Below, piece by piece: positions 47,919 through 61,399 of a DNA stretch of 64,000 bases (its first letter is position 1; each line of letters begins with the position of its first letter). Below the pieces are notes generated by a model. That model was not told where the DNA came from. It was given only the letters and a program-made list of their open reading frames with translations, and searched no databases. The translations under genes were made by a program, and so were the position numbers. This stretch comes from Cryptomeria japonica. Taxonomy: Eukaryota; Streptophyta; Pinopsida; Cupressales; Cupressaceae. The stretch is taken from positions 141,116,897-141,180,896 of the forward strand of contig NC_081407.1 of assembly GCF_030272615.1 (NCBI RefSeq), in the 5' to 3' direction.

Positions 47919-48354
47919 TGAATCGGTACAAACACAAATACAGTCCAAAACCGGTTTGACAGCAAACACTCCGAATGACTGATAAATAGAGATACGGGTA
48001 AAGCAGAGTGCAACCGGTAACATCCAGTATAACTCAATTAGTCATGAACCGGTCACCCAATAAGCTTTTCTCTTAGCTCAATACCACATTATCATAATAT
48101 TCACATGCATGAACTAGTAGACTTAACCATCAAATCTCCACAACAGTGAGTTCAATATGTTTTATAGACATACATAAAACATAGAACCTTCATGTGCATA
48201 ACAGATAAAATAAAGCATCACAAGACAAAGACATTTCACATGACACACATATATTTTTCACGTGGAAACCCAACTGGGAAAAACCATGGTGGGGATGAAT
48301 ACCCACAAGCTGCTTTTTGAACTCTTTAGAAGTCCGCTTTGTTAGGAGCCTTGT

Positions 48355-49470
48355 CCGGTTAAGAACATTACAATAGGTTCTGGTAGGAACCGATCTTGTT
48401 AAGGATCACCCGGTTAAGGGATGCCCAGTTAAGTGTTAAACCCGGTAGGGTCACCTTGTTAGAGGATTTTAAGAACTCAATAGCTGAAAGGATCTCCTAA
48501 GCTTCTCTAGCTTCTCCGAACTCATTAGCTTCGAGTTACCTAGTTAAGGGATTTGAAACAAGTCAGTTAAGACCACCCGATTTAAGGGATTTTGAATCAA
48601 GCCAGTTAAGGCTACCCTGTAAGGGGATTTTACAGCTGTTGAGGTGGTTAGAAATCAACAGGTATTACAATGATCTGTTAACAACACTTAATGCTAATGC
48701 AGATCCGTTAAGGTCCTCTTTTCCTTCTGCACATTCTCTTTGCAGGTATCTCTTCTCTCCTACGGTCTGGCAAGAATCTCGTATCACTTTCCTTGGATAC
48801 ACACTCACAACTTTTGCCAACAACCTCAGATAGAAACCCATCATCGACCTTATAGGAAACATACAGGTTGGTAGCAAAAACCCTAAACCCTAAACCTGTT
48901 AGGTTAAGCAATTCAAACGGTTCGATCCTGACCGTTGAATCATACTGTATTAAATGTAGCAATCTTGAATCGATCTCAAGACATTCTCCATCGTCCATTA
49001 TCCACCGTTTTCATGGCGGTTGATAACCCATCACGCATTATCACCGTTTGATAGACTTCGCACTTTCCCGAGGTGGAAAGGAATAGTCTTCTTCATGCAA
49101 GATCCTTCACGCGCATAGAGCTTACGTGGCAACACAATCTGTCCTCCATCATACTGCTAACTCATCACACGAAGATTACCGATTGAGTCACTTGAGTTGC
49201 TCCAACCGGAAACCCTAAAGTGGAAGCTACCTACAACCCAGTAACCATACAGTGCTTCCATGTGCCGGTTCACATAACTACATGCCGGTTCACCTTAAAC
49301 AAATGTGTCGCTTCACTTGGCATATAAACCGGTTCATACATATGTCGGTTCCTCTCTCTTCACCTATCACATGTGCCGGTTCTTACTCTCATATTGACAT
49401 CAATGACAACATACAATATCATTATGTCTTCATGCTAGTTTACATAAGGCTCATGCCGGTTCACATAATG
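48355..49470. repeat. CCGGTT-family short motifs in the solo LTR
   Basis: CCGGTTAAG/CCAGTTAAG/CCCGGTTAAGGG variants cluster at 48355-48620, separated by 15-40 bases. GTGCCGGTTCAC/TGCCGGTTC variants cluster at 49262-49470. The shared core is CCGGTT. Confidence 0.75.
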
Positions 49471-49481
49471 CCAACAGGAGG

Positions 49482-51480
49482 AGTGGCCTCTTGCATGTGT
49501 TGGTTCTAGGATGTGAGTAGTAGAACTCTAGGAAGGGGGTCTAAACCTAGCATACCACATGAAGAGTTGATGGTATAATAATAATTGATTAGAGGGTTGG
49601 GTCTTGAGAATACATCTAATCAAGATAAAGAATATGATAAATTGTATGCCCCAATTGGACGAACCCAGGGAGATGTTTTTGGGATCCTAGATTACAAAGA
49701 CCATTAGACCAGTATACCTGATCTCCCTTGAGTTACTCCAAGGTGGAGACAGATGCCACATGAGGTTAGCATGTGATGACACTGTACCCCACATGTATCC
49801 ATTGCCCATATGCCTTGTTTTATTGATTTTCCCTTTGGAGGGTGATTGCAAATTGATTTAGCACTTGTTGTACTTTGGCATTGTATCCTTGTGTTTGGGT
49901 CTCGTGAAGTCATGTTGTATCCTTTGGTTGATAGGTGTCAGCTTAGGTCTCGAGTGTGATTTGGAACCTTTGTCATCTCCTAGCACAGGGGGTGGTTCCT
50001 TCATTGGTTCAACATGGTCGGGTGGTTGATTGCCTTCTTCCATTGGGATGCTCCCTTGGTGTTGCATGCATGGATGGGATTCTTCACAAGATTGTACCTT
50101 GGAATTGGTTTTCTATGTTCGAGAAAAGAAGACATTGTATCATAATGCAATATGCATGTAGAATAGATGATGTATTCTTATATTGTACTATCACGCATTT
50201 GAGAAAGAAGTTGTAATAGGACTTGCTGTTAGAATAAGTATTGATCTATGGATAATTGTAAAGTCGTCAATCTAGGATCTAACCCTAAACTACGCTTTAT
50301 TCATAAATAAACTTAAAATTTCAATCTCTAAGCATATTTTATACAAGATATAAGCAAACATCGAATATATCATAATAATGCACATGAATAATACAATATC
50401 CAATATAAAGAAGTTCTTATTTTCTACTTAGGCTTCCAAATTGCCTTAAGAATATACAAGAAGATGCATCTGTCGATCTTTAGTCTGAGTCGCTTCCTTC
50501 TGTCTTTCGAACGCAGACGAGAACAAGAATCAGGTGCTTTTTCCGCCCAACCTTGAAGCTTACGCTTCCCCGAAATTCTTGGTCAATCAAGAATACCCGA
50601 CCCTGCACAAATTGGTTTAACCAAAGAATTCGAAAGCAAGAGGGAATCTGGTGCATGCCTAGATAATATATGCATTTTCATTTTTCCTATTTCATTCTAA
50701 GAAACAAGCATTCGCTATCATACTAGGATGTGGTAGAGAGTATAAATAAGGAGTTTCCATCTTTTTCTACGGATAATTCAAACAATAACTCGGCCGAGTA
50801 TATGCCATGCACAACAAAATAATAGTTGGAAAAAGCAACTATTCTCCCTAAAGCATCCACATTCGGCACCCATCCCGAAAGGTAAATTTTTCCAACTTAA
50901 GCTTAACCCTAGCTTGATTCCCTCAAACACAAATTCTTTTGAGAATACAATCTTTCTTTTAAAATAAAAATAGAGATATCATTTTTGTTGCTTACTAATC
51001 ATTACTTGTCTAATATATCTTTCGAAGACAATCTTTCATAAAAACGATAAACCTCTACAAGCAATAATCTTAAAATCAATCTTTCGTCTAAAATAAAGTA
51101 CATACAATAGAAGGTGTTAAACATGTATGAGATTAATCTCATATGTAAACAAAAGTACGTAAACACATTCTAAAAATAGAATTAAAACTAAATATTTTTG
51201 TGCAAAGTACGATATTAACAACCTCTTTTCTCTAAATTCTTTTCTTTTATTCCACAATGGTTTATAAAGTATTTCAAATACGATATTAATAATCGATACC
51301 CATTTGGACGTACATATCTATTATCTAAACTTCCTTTTTTACACATTTTATACCAAATTTAACGAATAAAATAAAACATAAACAAAAGATTCTAACCTCT
51401 TGGAAACTTAGAGTGGATTGTGAGCTTTTGACCTTGTCATTCTTCATCAAATGATTCGACTCCTTGATCGCAAGTCTCTC
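49482..51480. other. Unassigned region, possible old element remnants
   Basis: No gene I can name. A minus-strand frame at 49858-50067 is Pro/Lys-rich (PPDHVEPMKEPPPVLGDDKG) and might be a gag-linker remnant, but no motif supports it. TGTTAGAATAAG at 50227 looks like an LTR start, but no matching end with target duplication was found. The rest is AT-rich. Confidence 0.4.
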
Positions 51481-51504
51481 TTTCTCTCCAACTATTCTTA
51501 TCTC

Positions 51505-51670
51505 TATCCAACTATCTCTCTATCACTCAATCTCCACGATATTATCTGACTATTCTTCCTCTCTATCAAACTATTCTTCTTCTACCTCAAACTATTCTTC
51601 TTCTCTATCAAACTATTCTAACTCTATATCAATCTATTCTAACTCTCTATCGAACTATTCTTACTCTCCC
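51505..51670 (+). repeat. 21-bp minisatellite
   Basis: About eight copies of a TCTATCAAACTATTCTTCT-type unit with point variants. Because the period is a multiple of three, it opens a frame with a repeated SNYSSSL heptad. This is a repeat artefact without other coding support. Confidence 0.85.
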
Positions 51671-51719
51671 TTCAAGAAATTCGCTCTTCTAATCTCGTGT
51701 GAGAAAGAATGAATGAATG

Positions 51720-54700
51720 AGTGTGTGCATACGTCTATTTATTCAAATTTGTGGCTATGTTTGCTGCTATCCTCTGGGTCTAATTTACTGTTCCACTATG
51801 TGGTTGTAACTATATTCTTCACGCAGTAGTTGGTTCTAACTGCAATCTCCACGTATGTTTTTAAATTAAATACAACCCCCCCGGTTCGTGGCAAGATCAA
51901 GTCTTTTATTGTTTAATCTTCCAACTGTTTCAGTTTGAGCTTTACTTGTTGCATGAGTCGATGCTTTTTACATGTGCTGCGTGGGATGGAGGAAATGTTT
52001 TACACGTTGTTTATGTTTGAAAGTGGTAGAGGTGGTAGGCGGTAATATCTCCTTAAGCTATGCCTAGCTTAACATCTATGCCTCCACGTTTTGACCTGTG
52101 TTTAAAGCTTTAACAACAGCTACTGAGGGTGGAGGAAGACTGTTAGCAAACCTATCAAAGCGGCTACCGTGGGTGGAGGAGTCTGTTTACACCGACCAAA
52201 GCGGCTCTTCCATTTGCTTTAAATGGTCGACCACCTTGTTCAGCCTGCCACCCTATTATTATGTTTAATATTATATTTATAATATGGTATGTTTAATAAA
52301 GTGATAATATTAGATGACTCTTCTTTTAATATTAACATTAAACTTTGTTTTTAATAAACCCTTTCTTTGATATATATATATATATATATATATCAAATTT
52401 TCATTACTTGGTTTAATTTCATAAATACATATACAATATTTATAAATACATTATTTCGAATGGTCATGATCATAAATCAAGAAGATAATCACTTAAGCAT
52501 AATTAAATATTCAATATATAAATGTATATATATTATGGTTTTTTATAAAATAGATTAATTCCTCAAACCTATTTACATATTTGATAATTACACTCTTATC
52601 TATAAATCTGTGATCGAATTATCATTAGAATTCATATACACATAATGCGTATATATTTTTGATCTCAAATGATTACGTATATGTATAAACAGAAGTCTTG
52701 ACGAAATCAAATTTCACTATAATTGGATATTGATATATGTATATGATTGAATAAATTTTTCATATATATATATTAGACTATTATTCAATTTACAAAATTT
52801 AAACTCGTAAGTACTCTTTTCATACATTTACATATCTGAACAAGAAGGACATAAAAACCTAGGGTCGATATTCGTTTCCAAATTTCTACACATTTATCTC
52901 TTTTAACCATAAAACATACTATCTCACAATTACTCAGACAACTTATATTTATTTCAAACACTACTCACATCATGTAATTAATGCACATATATAAACATTT
53001 AAATCAATCTACCTCTTATTCCAAATTCATCATTTCAATTTGAACAAATATTCAAATAAGGTCATTTAAATCATCCACACTTTCAAGATGCAAATTATAA
53101 ATCCTAATGCGGTGTGTGAAAGATTCCCTTTTCTATTGAAGTCGTTCAGTTAAAAACAATTCTACCTGATTCGTGTTCTCGCCTTCGACCTCCTTCACCT
53201 CATCCTGCATTACTTGCACTCAAAATTTTATCAGCATTGACAAACCCAAAAGAATATTGAATTTCATATCATTTGCAGGAGTAAAAAGCATATTATATTT
53301 CCTCATACTAGATTATGAATGATCTAATCTATTTTAAATTTAAAAATCACATTACATCTTTAGATTGCACAATATTAAATAAAACGATTCGTGACAATAA
53401 TTCATGTTGTAGTAGATGCTTGTAGGAGTTTAAAAGTAATCATGTAAATGGATTGGTTTATTTGTACTTGAGATGTATTACTTTCATGAGATGGATATTA
53501 TTATGCTATTAAATGAATGATAGATAGATGAAGTGGATAGCATTGACCTATACTTGAGTAACTAGGTGATCATGGATACTAAAGGTTAAATGATTTGTGT
53601 AATATTATGTGTTTGGGACTTTGTATAAGATAATAATGATGATTTAATTATGTAAGAGATTATGCATTCTTGGTGGTATGTTTCTATATACAAATGTAGA
53701 AGGATATGTTGTAGAGGTTAGGAAGAATGCTTTGATGTCTCTTTAATGTATAGAATGATGAATATGTAAAAGTGCTTATGGAATCTATGTGATTGTGAAA
53801 TAGAGTAAACATGTGATTTTGTGTTGTATATATATATTCATGCTTTGAAAAATTGAGTTATGTCATGCCTTAGAATGATTGATGGAAAGAATAGAATAGT
53901 TGCATTGAAGCTTCACTTGAGTAGTTAGGAATTTGATATTCTTGATTAATGGATGTTATGATAGTATGTTGCTAGGTAGTGACATTAAGATACCCTAGGG
54001 AATAATTGTGTTGCAAAGAGTATATTTGAAATATGATTATGATAGAAGGTTTATTCTGCTTGCGTATAATGTGTTTACAATGTTTCTTTTTGATGTTACA
54101 CGTGTTATTGCAAATGGATAATGTTGTATCGATCTATGTTAATGTTGGAATAATGTAATGGATGTTTTAAATAAAAAAATTGTTAGTAGCTTTCAGTTTA
54201 TTTCTCTAGGGTATTTTGGCGAGCATTACAATTAAGATATACAAGTAAGTTTGATCTATTTTAATTTGAGGTGCATGAAGATTTTTGTTTAAAATATAGT
54301 TAGGTATATTTTTTTAAGGCTTGTGAATTTGAGGCTTTTATTTTTAGACTTATATCACTTGATAGATAAGACAAAATTAAAAAATTAAAAATTAAAGAAG
54401 AAAGGCATCGCTTTATGACCAAACCAAAAAGTGGTTTAAAATTATTATTAATCTATATATTTATGTATGTCAAAATAATTTGAAATGATTTGTATTGAAT
54501 TGATATAAACATATATGAAAATGAATGCGTAACCATCCCCAAAATGACTTAAATATATTTGTGTTGCATCCATAAAAATTGGAATATATGTAATATTCAT
54601 GTGAATATTATATACTTTATTTGGATAGTGTAAGTGGTGTTTAAATATGTTTTTATTACATCAGTGTATCCATGTCAAAACTCATGAGAAATATCCATTC

Positions 54701-55040
54701 AAATAGTTATAATATGAAATAAAAGGTTGAAAGATATATATCTAAAATGTTTGGATATTTTATTAATTTAAAATATTAAAAAAAAAGATTATGGGAGGTA
54801 TTTCACAATTAAAGATTTGAAAATCATAAAAAAGTTAAAATCATAGATTCAAGTTAAAAATTGTAGATGTGAACATCAAAACCACTAATGTAGATTTGAC
54901 CCAAATTCATGTATAATCATAAAATTTCTATAACATAGTTATTATACTTAATTTGTCTCAAATATTTTTTCAAATAATCAATAAATATAATTTATTATAT
55001 ATTTTCTTTCAATATTCTCTTGTTCATTTCCAAAATATAT
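51720..55040. other. AT-rich intergenic region
   Basis: No gene seen. Contains a (TA)n run at 52371-52393 and many short AT repeats. A short duplicated phrase (CTACTGAGGGTGGAGGA / CTACCGTGGGTGGAGGA and two AAAGCGGCT) lies at 52120-52210. No element boundaries could be set. Confidence 0.55.
52371..52393. repeat. (TA)n microsatellite
   Basis: An uninterrupted 23-base TA run. Confidence 0.95.
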
Positions 55041-55256
55041 ATTTACGGGATGCTCTGAAAGTTTGCTCTGAAACTTCGACTAGACCTAGGGTTTGGACTC
55101 TGGGTTGCAGGGTCGTAGGCTCTGACGTGAGGATGTACGCGGGCTCTCCACGTAGGTAAGTGATTAACTTGGTTTGTGTGCAGGCTTCTCTCCCAGTGTC
55201 CTTCTTCGCCGTCGCTTTTCTTTGCTTTCCCTTGTGCGAGCGTTTAATGCCATTTA

Positions 55257-57139
55257 ATGGAGGGCTCTTCTGAAGGCGTCGGAGAACTCAGTAAAGATGT
55301 CCCATTTAAAGCTAAGACATTCAAAGATGTGGTTACCCTTTCATCTCCCTCTGTTGATGAAGGTGCGAGGTTTGTTACAAAATCTAATGGCAGCCCCTGT
55401 GGAGAAGGTAAGGACCCTCACTCTGCCCGGGAGTCTATCTCCATTTCCCCTAATGATTTAATGTGTAAAGAAATTAATATGGAAAAAATAGGCTTAGAGA
55501 TAAAACAATTTTTTTTGCAACTGTAGATGTGGATAAATGTCTTGCACGTAAATTTATGGATGACTGGATAAGAAATGTATGGAACATTAAATTAGGTTAT
55601 CTGGTCTCTTTATGTAGACTCATTCAAAAAGGATTGTTTGTAATTTTCTTTAAGGATCATAAAATGCAAAAAGAAGTGTTTAGTAAACAATATTGGTTTG
55701 TCAGAAAATGCACATTTCGTGCCCTAGAATGGTCGCCAGAAGCGGTCAATGAAGAAATACTTGCACTCTCATGTCCTAGATGGGTTTTAATTCGAGATGT
55801 GCCCCCACTGTTGTAGAGATTCATACCCCAAATCGTGGAACCGATAGGAAAGGTTATTTGGGTTGATAAGTCATCCTCGCTTATTCCGCATCTGGATGCT
55901 AGGGTATTGATTTCAATTAACCTTGGTTGTGATTTCCCCAAAACGGTTAACATTAACCTAGAATCTGAAGTTGTTGTATGCCCTGTTGAAATCCTTGGCG
56001 GGGTGAATGCATGCTTTCTCTACAGGAAAGAGGGGCATATTCGCAAGAATTGCCCGATTATTAACAAATTTAAGGGTTCAGATAGACCTTGAAATCAATC
56101 CAATAACCCGCAACTTGTTCATGCAAAGCACATTCTGAACATGGAAAACCTTAATGCCATTAGTAAAAAAATCAATAATCTCTTAACTAGAGAAAATTCT
56201 AAACCCCAGGAACCTGAAAAAATATTCCATTCAGGTAGCTCTGAAGTTGTCCCCACCCCTCACTCTGCGATCTCAAATGCTCTAAAACAGATAAATGAGA
56301 ATTCGCAGGATGAGTTTCAGATTGTGGGGAAAAACCCTAAGAAAAGAAGGAGGAAAAATGCTCAACAATTAGCCTTGGAAAAAATTAGGGCAAATGGTCC
56401 TAATAATTCAACTTATGTGATTAATAAGATGACTATGGATAGCAATTTAACATTGCCTATGGAGGATGATGTTCACGAGGTCCCCCCAGAGATGAAATTC
56501 TCTAGCCTAGCGTCTAGTGATAATAACCCTGGAACACAAAACCCTAAGGATAGAGATGGTGTGAGTGGTGAGCTGAGTAGGGGAGGGAGCCGGTCTAGGG
56601 TGATAAATAAAGCTTCCCACAAAAGTTCGGTAGACATGGATATTTCATTTGAGATGGATTCATCAAAAGACTCTCCATATATCATCGAGGCAGAGCCTTC
56701 CTCCCTTACTAAACCCACCCCTAATGCGATCTTTGTCATTCCCCCGAAGAAGTTTGTAGAATTAGAGGATACCTGTGTGATTGAGGTCATTGTTGCTGAC
56801 CCTAAGGCTGGTGAAGCTAACCCCCTATCTAGCGATGTTGTTAATTTAGACCTTCCAGATAGGTTGAAGGCATTGGAGCCTAGTTCTGAGACCCCGGAGA
56901 CCCCCAGTCAGGGGGACAATAGGAAGGCTTTTGAAGTTGAGGATGAGGATCAGGGTGAAGAGTGCACAGGAGAAGAAGGAGAATGGACAACGGATAATGA
57001 AAACCCTGAGGCAATTCCTAGAAGAAGAAGGGCTAGACCTCTGGGATCCAAAAACAGGGGTGCTAATAACATAAGGAATAATGAGGAGAGGAAAGATCTC
57101 CCAAGATGCTTTAACAAGTTCAAAGCATCCAAAGAGTAA
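55257..57139 (+). pseudogene. LINE ORF1 (DUF4283 and zinc knuckle), pseudogene
   Basis: ORF1 protein would bind element RNA. The frame starts MEGSSEGVGELSKD. A frameshift in a T-run near 55510 moves it to the frame ATVDVDKCLARKFMDDW. DUF4283 follows: GLFVIFFKDHKMQKEV, RALEWSPEAVNEE, PRWVLIRDVPPLL. Stops fall at 55814 and 56090. The zinc knuckle reads CFLYRKEGHIRKNCP: the second Cys is Tyr, so it could not bind zinc normally. The last 332 codons (56141-57139) are open, hydrophilic and basic (KKRRRKNAQQ, RRRRARPLGSKNRG). Confidence 0.88.
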
Positions 57140-57141
57140 AA

Positions 57142-60100
57142 ATAATACACCATGTTAAGATAAAGTGCATCTCTTGGAACATTAGGGGTTTGGAATCTCC
57201 AAACAGGAAACAGATTGTCAAAAAGTTTGTCAATCAACATAAGAACGCAGATTTTATTATGTTTCAAGAACTCAAGGCCGTCAAGTTTACCCTAGAAGTC
57301 AACCTAGAATTTATATGGAAAGACTCTATCAAGATTTCCTCAAAGCATGATAGAGGTAGAGGAGGTGTTGGAATACTTATTAACCCCAAATGAAAGGAGC
57401 ACATAGTGAACCGAGGATGCTCGTCATGTAACAGAGCGGTCTGGGTGTCCTTAGAGGATAATGGAATCAGATTTGGAATTTGTTCTGTCTATGCCTCCAA
57501 TGACTATAGAGAGAGAACTAAATTGTGGGATTGGATCGCTGCATTATCGGATATTCCTTGGATTGTAGGGGGTGACTTTAATATGGTTGAAACTCGGGAA
57601 GACAAAAGTGGAGGTATCCCTATGGAATGGAAAGGGTTGGAGAAACTACATTGGGAGAGAATGAAAAGCCGAAAGAAACTATTCGACCCCCTGTTCTGCA
57701 ATAAGAAAGATAACTCCAAAATTTGGTACACTTGGTGCAACTATCAAAGGGTAAGCATATGATCTATTGTAGGCTAGATAGATTCTATGTTAATAGAGAG
57801 CACTTCTCCTTTGACCTTGGCAAGAATGGCAATCCCGTGACAGTTTATTCGACCACACTTTCAGACCACCATCCTATCATCTCATAGGTTAGGCTCAGAG
57901 ACTACCCTGAGGGCCAAGGAACTCCCAAGGATAAATTCTTTTTAAATTGCAACCTTCTAAAAGACTCAGATTGTTGAGTGCAGTCAAGATTGTCAGGATG
58001 TTTAACAAAAGTAATAGATTGTTGAACTCTAGTGTGGATAGATGGAACCAGAATGTCGATAGTTGGTAGGTGCTGCTCCAAACCATAGGGAAAAAGAAAG
58101 CCAAGGATTATAGGTGGAAAGAGAGAACACTATCTGACAACCTTCACTTATGTGAGGCTGAGATCCAAGACAGTCCTTGCAATATTGAACTTTCTCAAAA
58201 GATAGCCCTGGCTAGGGATAGTCTCAGAAAACATCAACAGACTAAGACCAGAGGGGGCATGATCAGGGCTCGGGCTCATTGGATGCAATTCGGGGATAAA
58301 GGATCCAATTTCTTCTTCAATATGCTGAAACAAAAATAGTGTAGAGAACAAATTGATAGGTTTTGGTTAGAAAACAAAGAAATAAAGGATCTTGAGGATA
58401 TCAAGGAGGCATTCTTCCAATTCTACAAAGGTTTTTTCACATCTGAAGATTTCGCTAATTCCCGGGAGGCAAGAGAAAAATGCAGAAGGATTATGCCCTC
58501 CAAGACTTCAGTGGAGGATGCGTAGTCATTAAGGGGGCCCATCACTGTACAAGAACTAAAAGGTGCCATTAAAAGCCTGAATAATGACAAATCTCTAGGC
58601 CCAGATGGTCTGACGGTAGAGTTCTACAAAGCTAATGAGGACTGGGTGTGTCAAGACCTGTATGAGCTTTATTCTGAGGCCTTTATCACTGGTTCTTTAG
58701 GGGAACGAATTAACAGTGGGATTATCAAACTACTTCCCAAGGATGGAGACAAGCCTCTTATAAAAAACTGGAGACCGATAACACTTCTTAATGTATCTTA
58801 TAAAATATTGGCCAAGACACTTGCGATCAGATTGGAGAATATACTTCCTAAGTTCATTTGTTCCACACAAACAGGATTTATCAAAGGAAGATATATCCTG
58901 GAAAATCTAATTACCAGTTGGGAAGCCATGGAATGGATGAGGACTTCAGGACAGAACGCAACCATGTTTCTCCTAGACTTCGAGAAAGCATACGACAGGG
59001 TAGAATGGGGGTTCATTATGATGATGTTAGAAACATTTGGTTTTCCATTAGAATTCTGTAAATGGGTGATGGTTTTACTCAAAGATGCTTCGGCCCAGGT
59101 GGAAGTTAACGGGTCCCTGTCACAGAACATTACTCTAGGCAGATCTATTAGACAGGGCTGCCCCCTAGCCCCTACTCTCTTCCTTATTGCAGCTGATGCT
59201 ATGTTTTACATTCTAAGAGACTCTACTATCCCTCCTAAAGTTTAGGGGGTCCAACTTCCGAATGGTGAGGAATTGATCAATGCACAATTTGTTGATGACA
59301 CGACACTCTTTATAGAAACCAGTAAACAAAATATGGAGGCCCTGGAAGGAAAAATCAAATTCCTAGGAGAAATATCAAGGGCTAAAATCTCACAGAGCAA
59401 ATCTACCATGTTTGGGTGGGAGGAGCGACCTCTTGTGTGGCTACAACAGTTTGGGATCCAATGGGGAGGACCCAATAAAATAGTCAGATACCTAGGAATT
59501 CCATTTGCCATATCCCCATCCCTCAAAGAGATGTGGCATTGGGTTAGAAGCAAGATAGACAAAAAGCTTAACAAGTGGGATAATAGGTATCTCTCACTCG
59601 CCAGGAGAGTGCAGGTGTGTCAAAAAGTTCTCTCCTCATATAGCATCTACTACTCCTCAGTATGGATGTTCCCCAATTACTGGATCTTAGAGATACAAAA
59701 AACCATTAGGAACTTCCTATGGTCTATGGAAAAGGTAAAAAGAAGATGCATTCTGTGAAATGGGAATGGTGTCATAAGGACAAGATTCTGCGAGGGCTAG
59801 GACTAAAAGACTTGAGAATCCAAGGAATTTCTCTTGCAGCAAAATGGATATTCTAGGCACTAGATGGGAATGAACCTTGGAAGGTTCTAGTTAGGAATAA
59901 CATTTTGAAGGTTGTACCGAAAAAGGCCAAATCTTGGAAATCCCTACTTTTCTGTGACCTTGTGGCTGGAGACTTCGAGGTCTCAGTACAAGGGTTGAAT
60001 GTCTTCAAGTCTATCTGGAAGGCTTGGGATAGTATTAAGCCCTTCATCAGCAATAATAGAGTAAGCAACAATGAGCTAATCCAGGGAGGTAGATCCATTT

Positions 60101-61041
60101 GGTGGAACCTCTTGCACTCCTCCAAACCATTGGCTCTTATGCAGAGGTGCTTTGCCAAAGCATGGGCGGCAAAAGGTATTTGCTTCTTTAAAGACATTAT
60201 TAAGGATGATAGGCTACTGGATTGGGATACCCTTAGAGTTATATTTAACCTTCAAAGATCCCATAAACGAACTTATAATATGATGGAAAAAGCTTGCGAG
60301 AAACTTTACCTGCCCAAAAAATGCAAGAATGATATTGACTATTGTAAGGAACTTTTGTGGAATAATACCATCTCTGTATCTAATATTAAAGCTAGCATTA
60401 TATATAAGACATTAACATATGATGAAGCAATAATTTCCCATGTTAATAAAGTGTGGTTTGCAGATTTTTCAGTTAAACAATGGCAGAAGGTTTTTACTAG
60501 ACTATGGAGTAGCCCTGTTGTTCCCAAAGAGAAGTGTTTTAAATGGCTTATGATTATTAACAGGTTGCCACTCAGAAAATACCATAACAGCTGTGATATT
60601 TGTAATATTTGCAGGGTTCCTGAATCAACTAGAAATATTTTTTTTGAATGTAGCATTGCTAAAGAAATTTGGTTATTGTTTGGTATTTCTATTCCTAATC
60701 AATTTATTGTGCTTGATGTTATAATTGGGTATATTAAGGGTCTGAAAAAAGACACTAACCTCTTTTGGTATGTTCTTACTTCTGAGATTTTATGGTACAT
60801 TTGGAAAATAAGAAATGAAGATAAGTTTCAGGGCGTAGGTAGGACCCTTACTGAGTCTTTTCATGGACTCACCCTTCACCGAATTCTCTTGCAGGTATCA
60901 GTAATGATGAATGTAGAAAAGAACAAATTCTTCAGGTTCATAAATGATGGAAACACAAGGATGTTCCTTCACGAGATGGAAAACGGATACAAATGGAGGA
61001 AGGCAATCAGAGGAAAGCAAGATGTAGACCTGGCTCTGTAG
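57142..61041 (+). pseudogene. LINE ORF2 (endonuclease, reverse transcriptase, zinc region), pseudogene
   Basis: Endonuclease: CISWNIRGLESP at 57166, FQELKA, VYASNDYRERTKLWDW, GGDFNMVE near 57570, and TLSDHHPI near 57860 (catalytic Glu, Asp, Asn and His readable). Reverse transcriptase: KSLGPDGLTVEFYK, KNWRPITLLNVSYKI, FLLDFEKAYDRVEW, RSIRQGCPLAPTLF and the catalytic FVDDT at 59288-59302. C-terminal zinc region: CDICNICRVPESTRNIFFEC at about 60590-60650, then EILWYIWKIRNE. Lesions: a stop at about 57391, a frameshift near 57750, stops around 57885-58080, 58337, 58523 and 59243, a frameshift near 59755, and a stop near 59855. No ATG opens the frame clearly. It would be inactive as it stands. 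Confidence 0.92.
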
Positions 61042-61399
61042 TCCCTGGGAGAAGAGGTTGCCATAGCGAGAGACCCTGTTAAAGACTAGATACAGATACT
61101 CACAGAACTTCTTGACAGAAAACAAGTCGTCTAGATGGAGAGCCCCATGGGATGGACTACGTGGATTGATGCACCGCAGGAACATATTCTGCATGTATAA
61201 TCGCCTGGCAACTTTGAAGATAGTGGTCATGTTTTGTATAAAATATTATAGGCTCATGTTCTAGAAAAAGGTATTCCTCCATGTATATGTCGCAGTAGAC
61301 AATTTGCATATTGTTTTGTAAATGTGGACCGAGGGTCCAAGTAGACATTCAGGGCAACCTTTTTGTAACAACGTTATTCTCTTATATATATATATATAC

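Larger units (their letters stand above)
47855..49476 (-). mobile_element. Solo LTR (1622 bp)
   Basis: Starts TGATAACTC and ends ATGCCAACA, flanked by perfect GGAGG duplications at 47850-47854 and 49477-49481. In minus orientation it begins TGTTGGCAT. It holds a 17-base G run at 47902-47918, repeated CCGGTTAAG motifs at about 48355-48620 and repeated TGCCGGTTCACA motifs at about 49262-49470. No PBS, PPT or coding domains. Open frames at 48639-48998 show no homology I recognise. Confidence 0.9.

Noticed and set aside
50227-53217. Possible solo LTR starting TGTTAGAATAAG with ACTTGC on both sides
   Set aside because: The right end reads CTGCATT instead of CA, and a 6-bp match over 3 kb is expected by chance.
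56473-57267. Minus-strand frames of 105 aa opposite LINE ORF1
   Set aside because: Shadows of the ORF1 C-terminal coding sequence.
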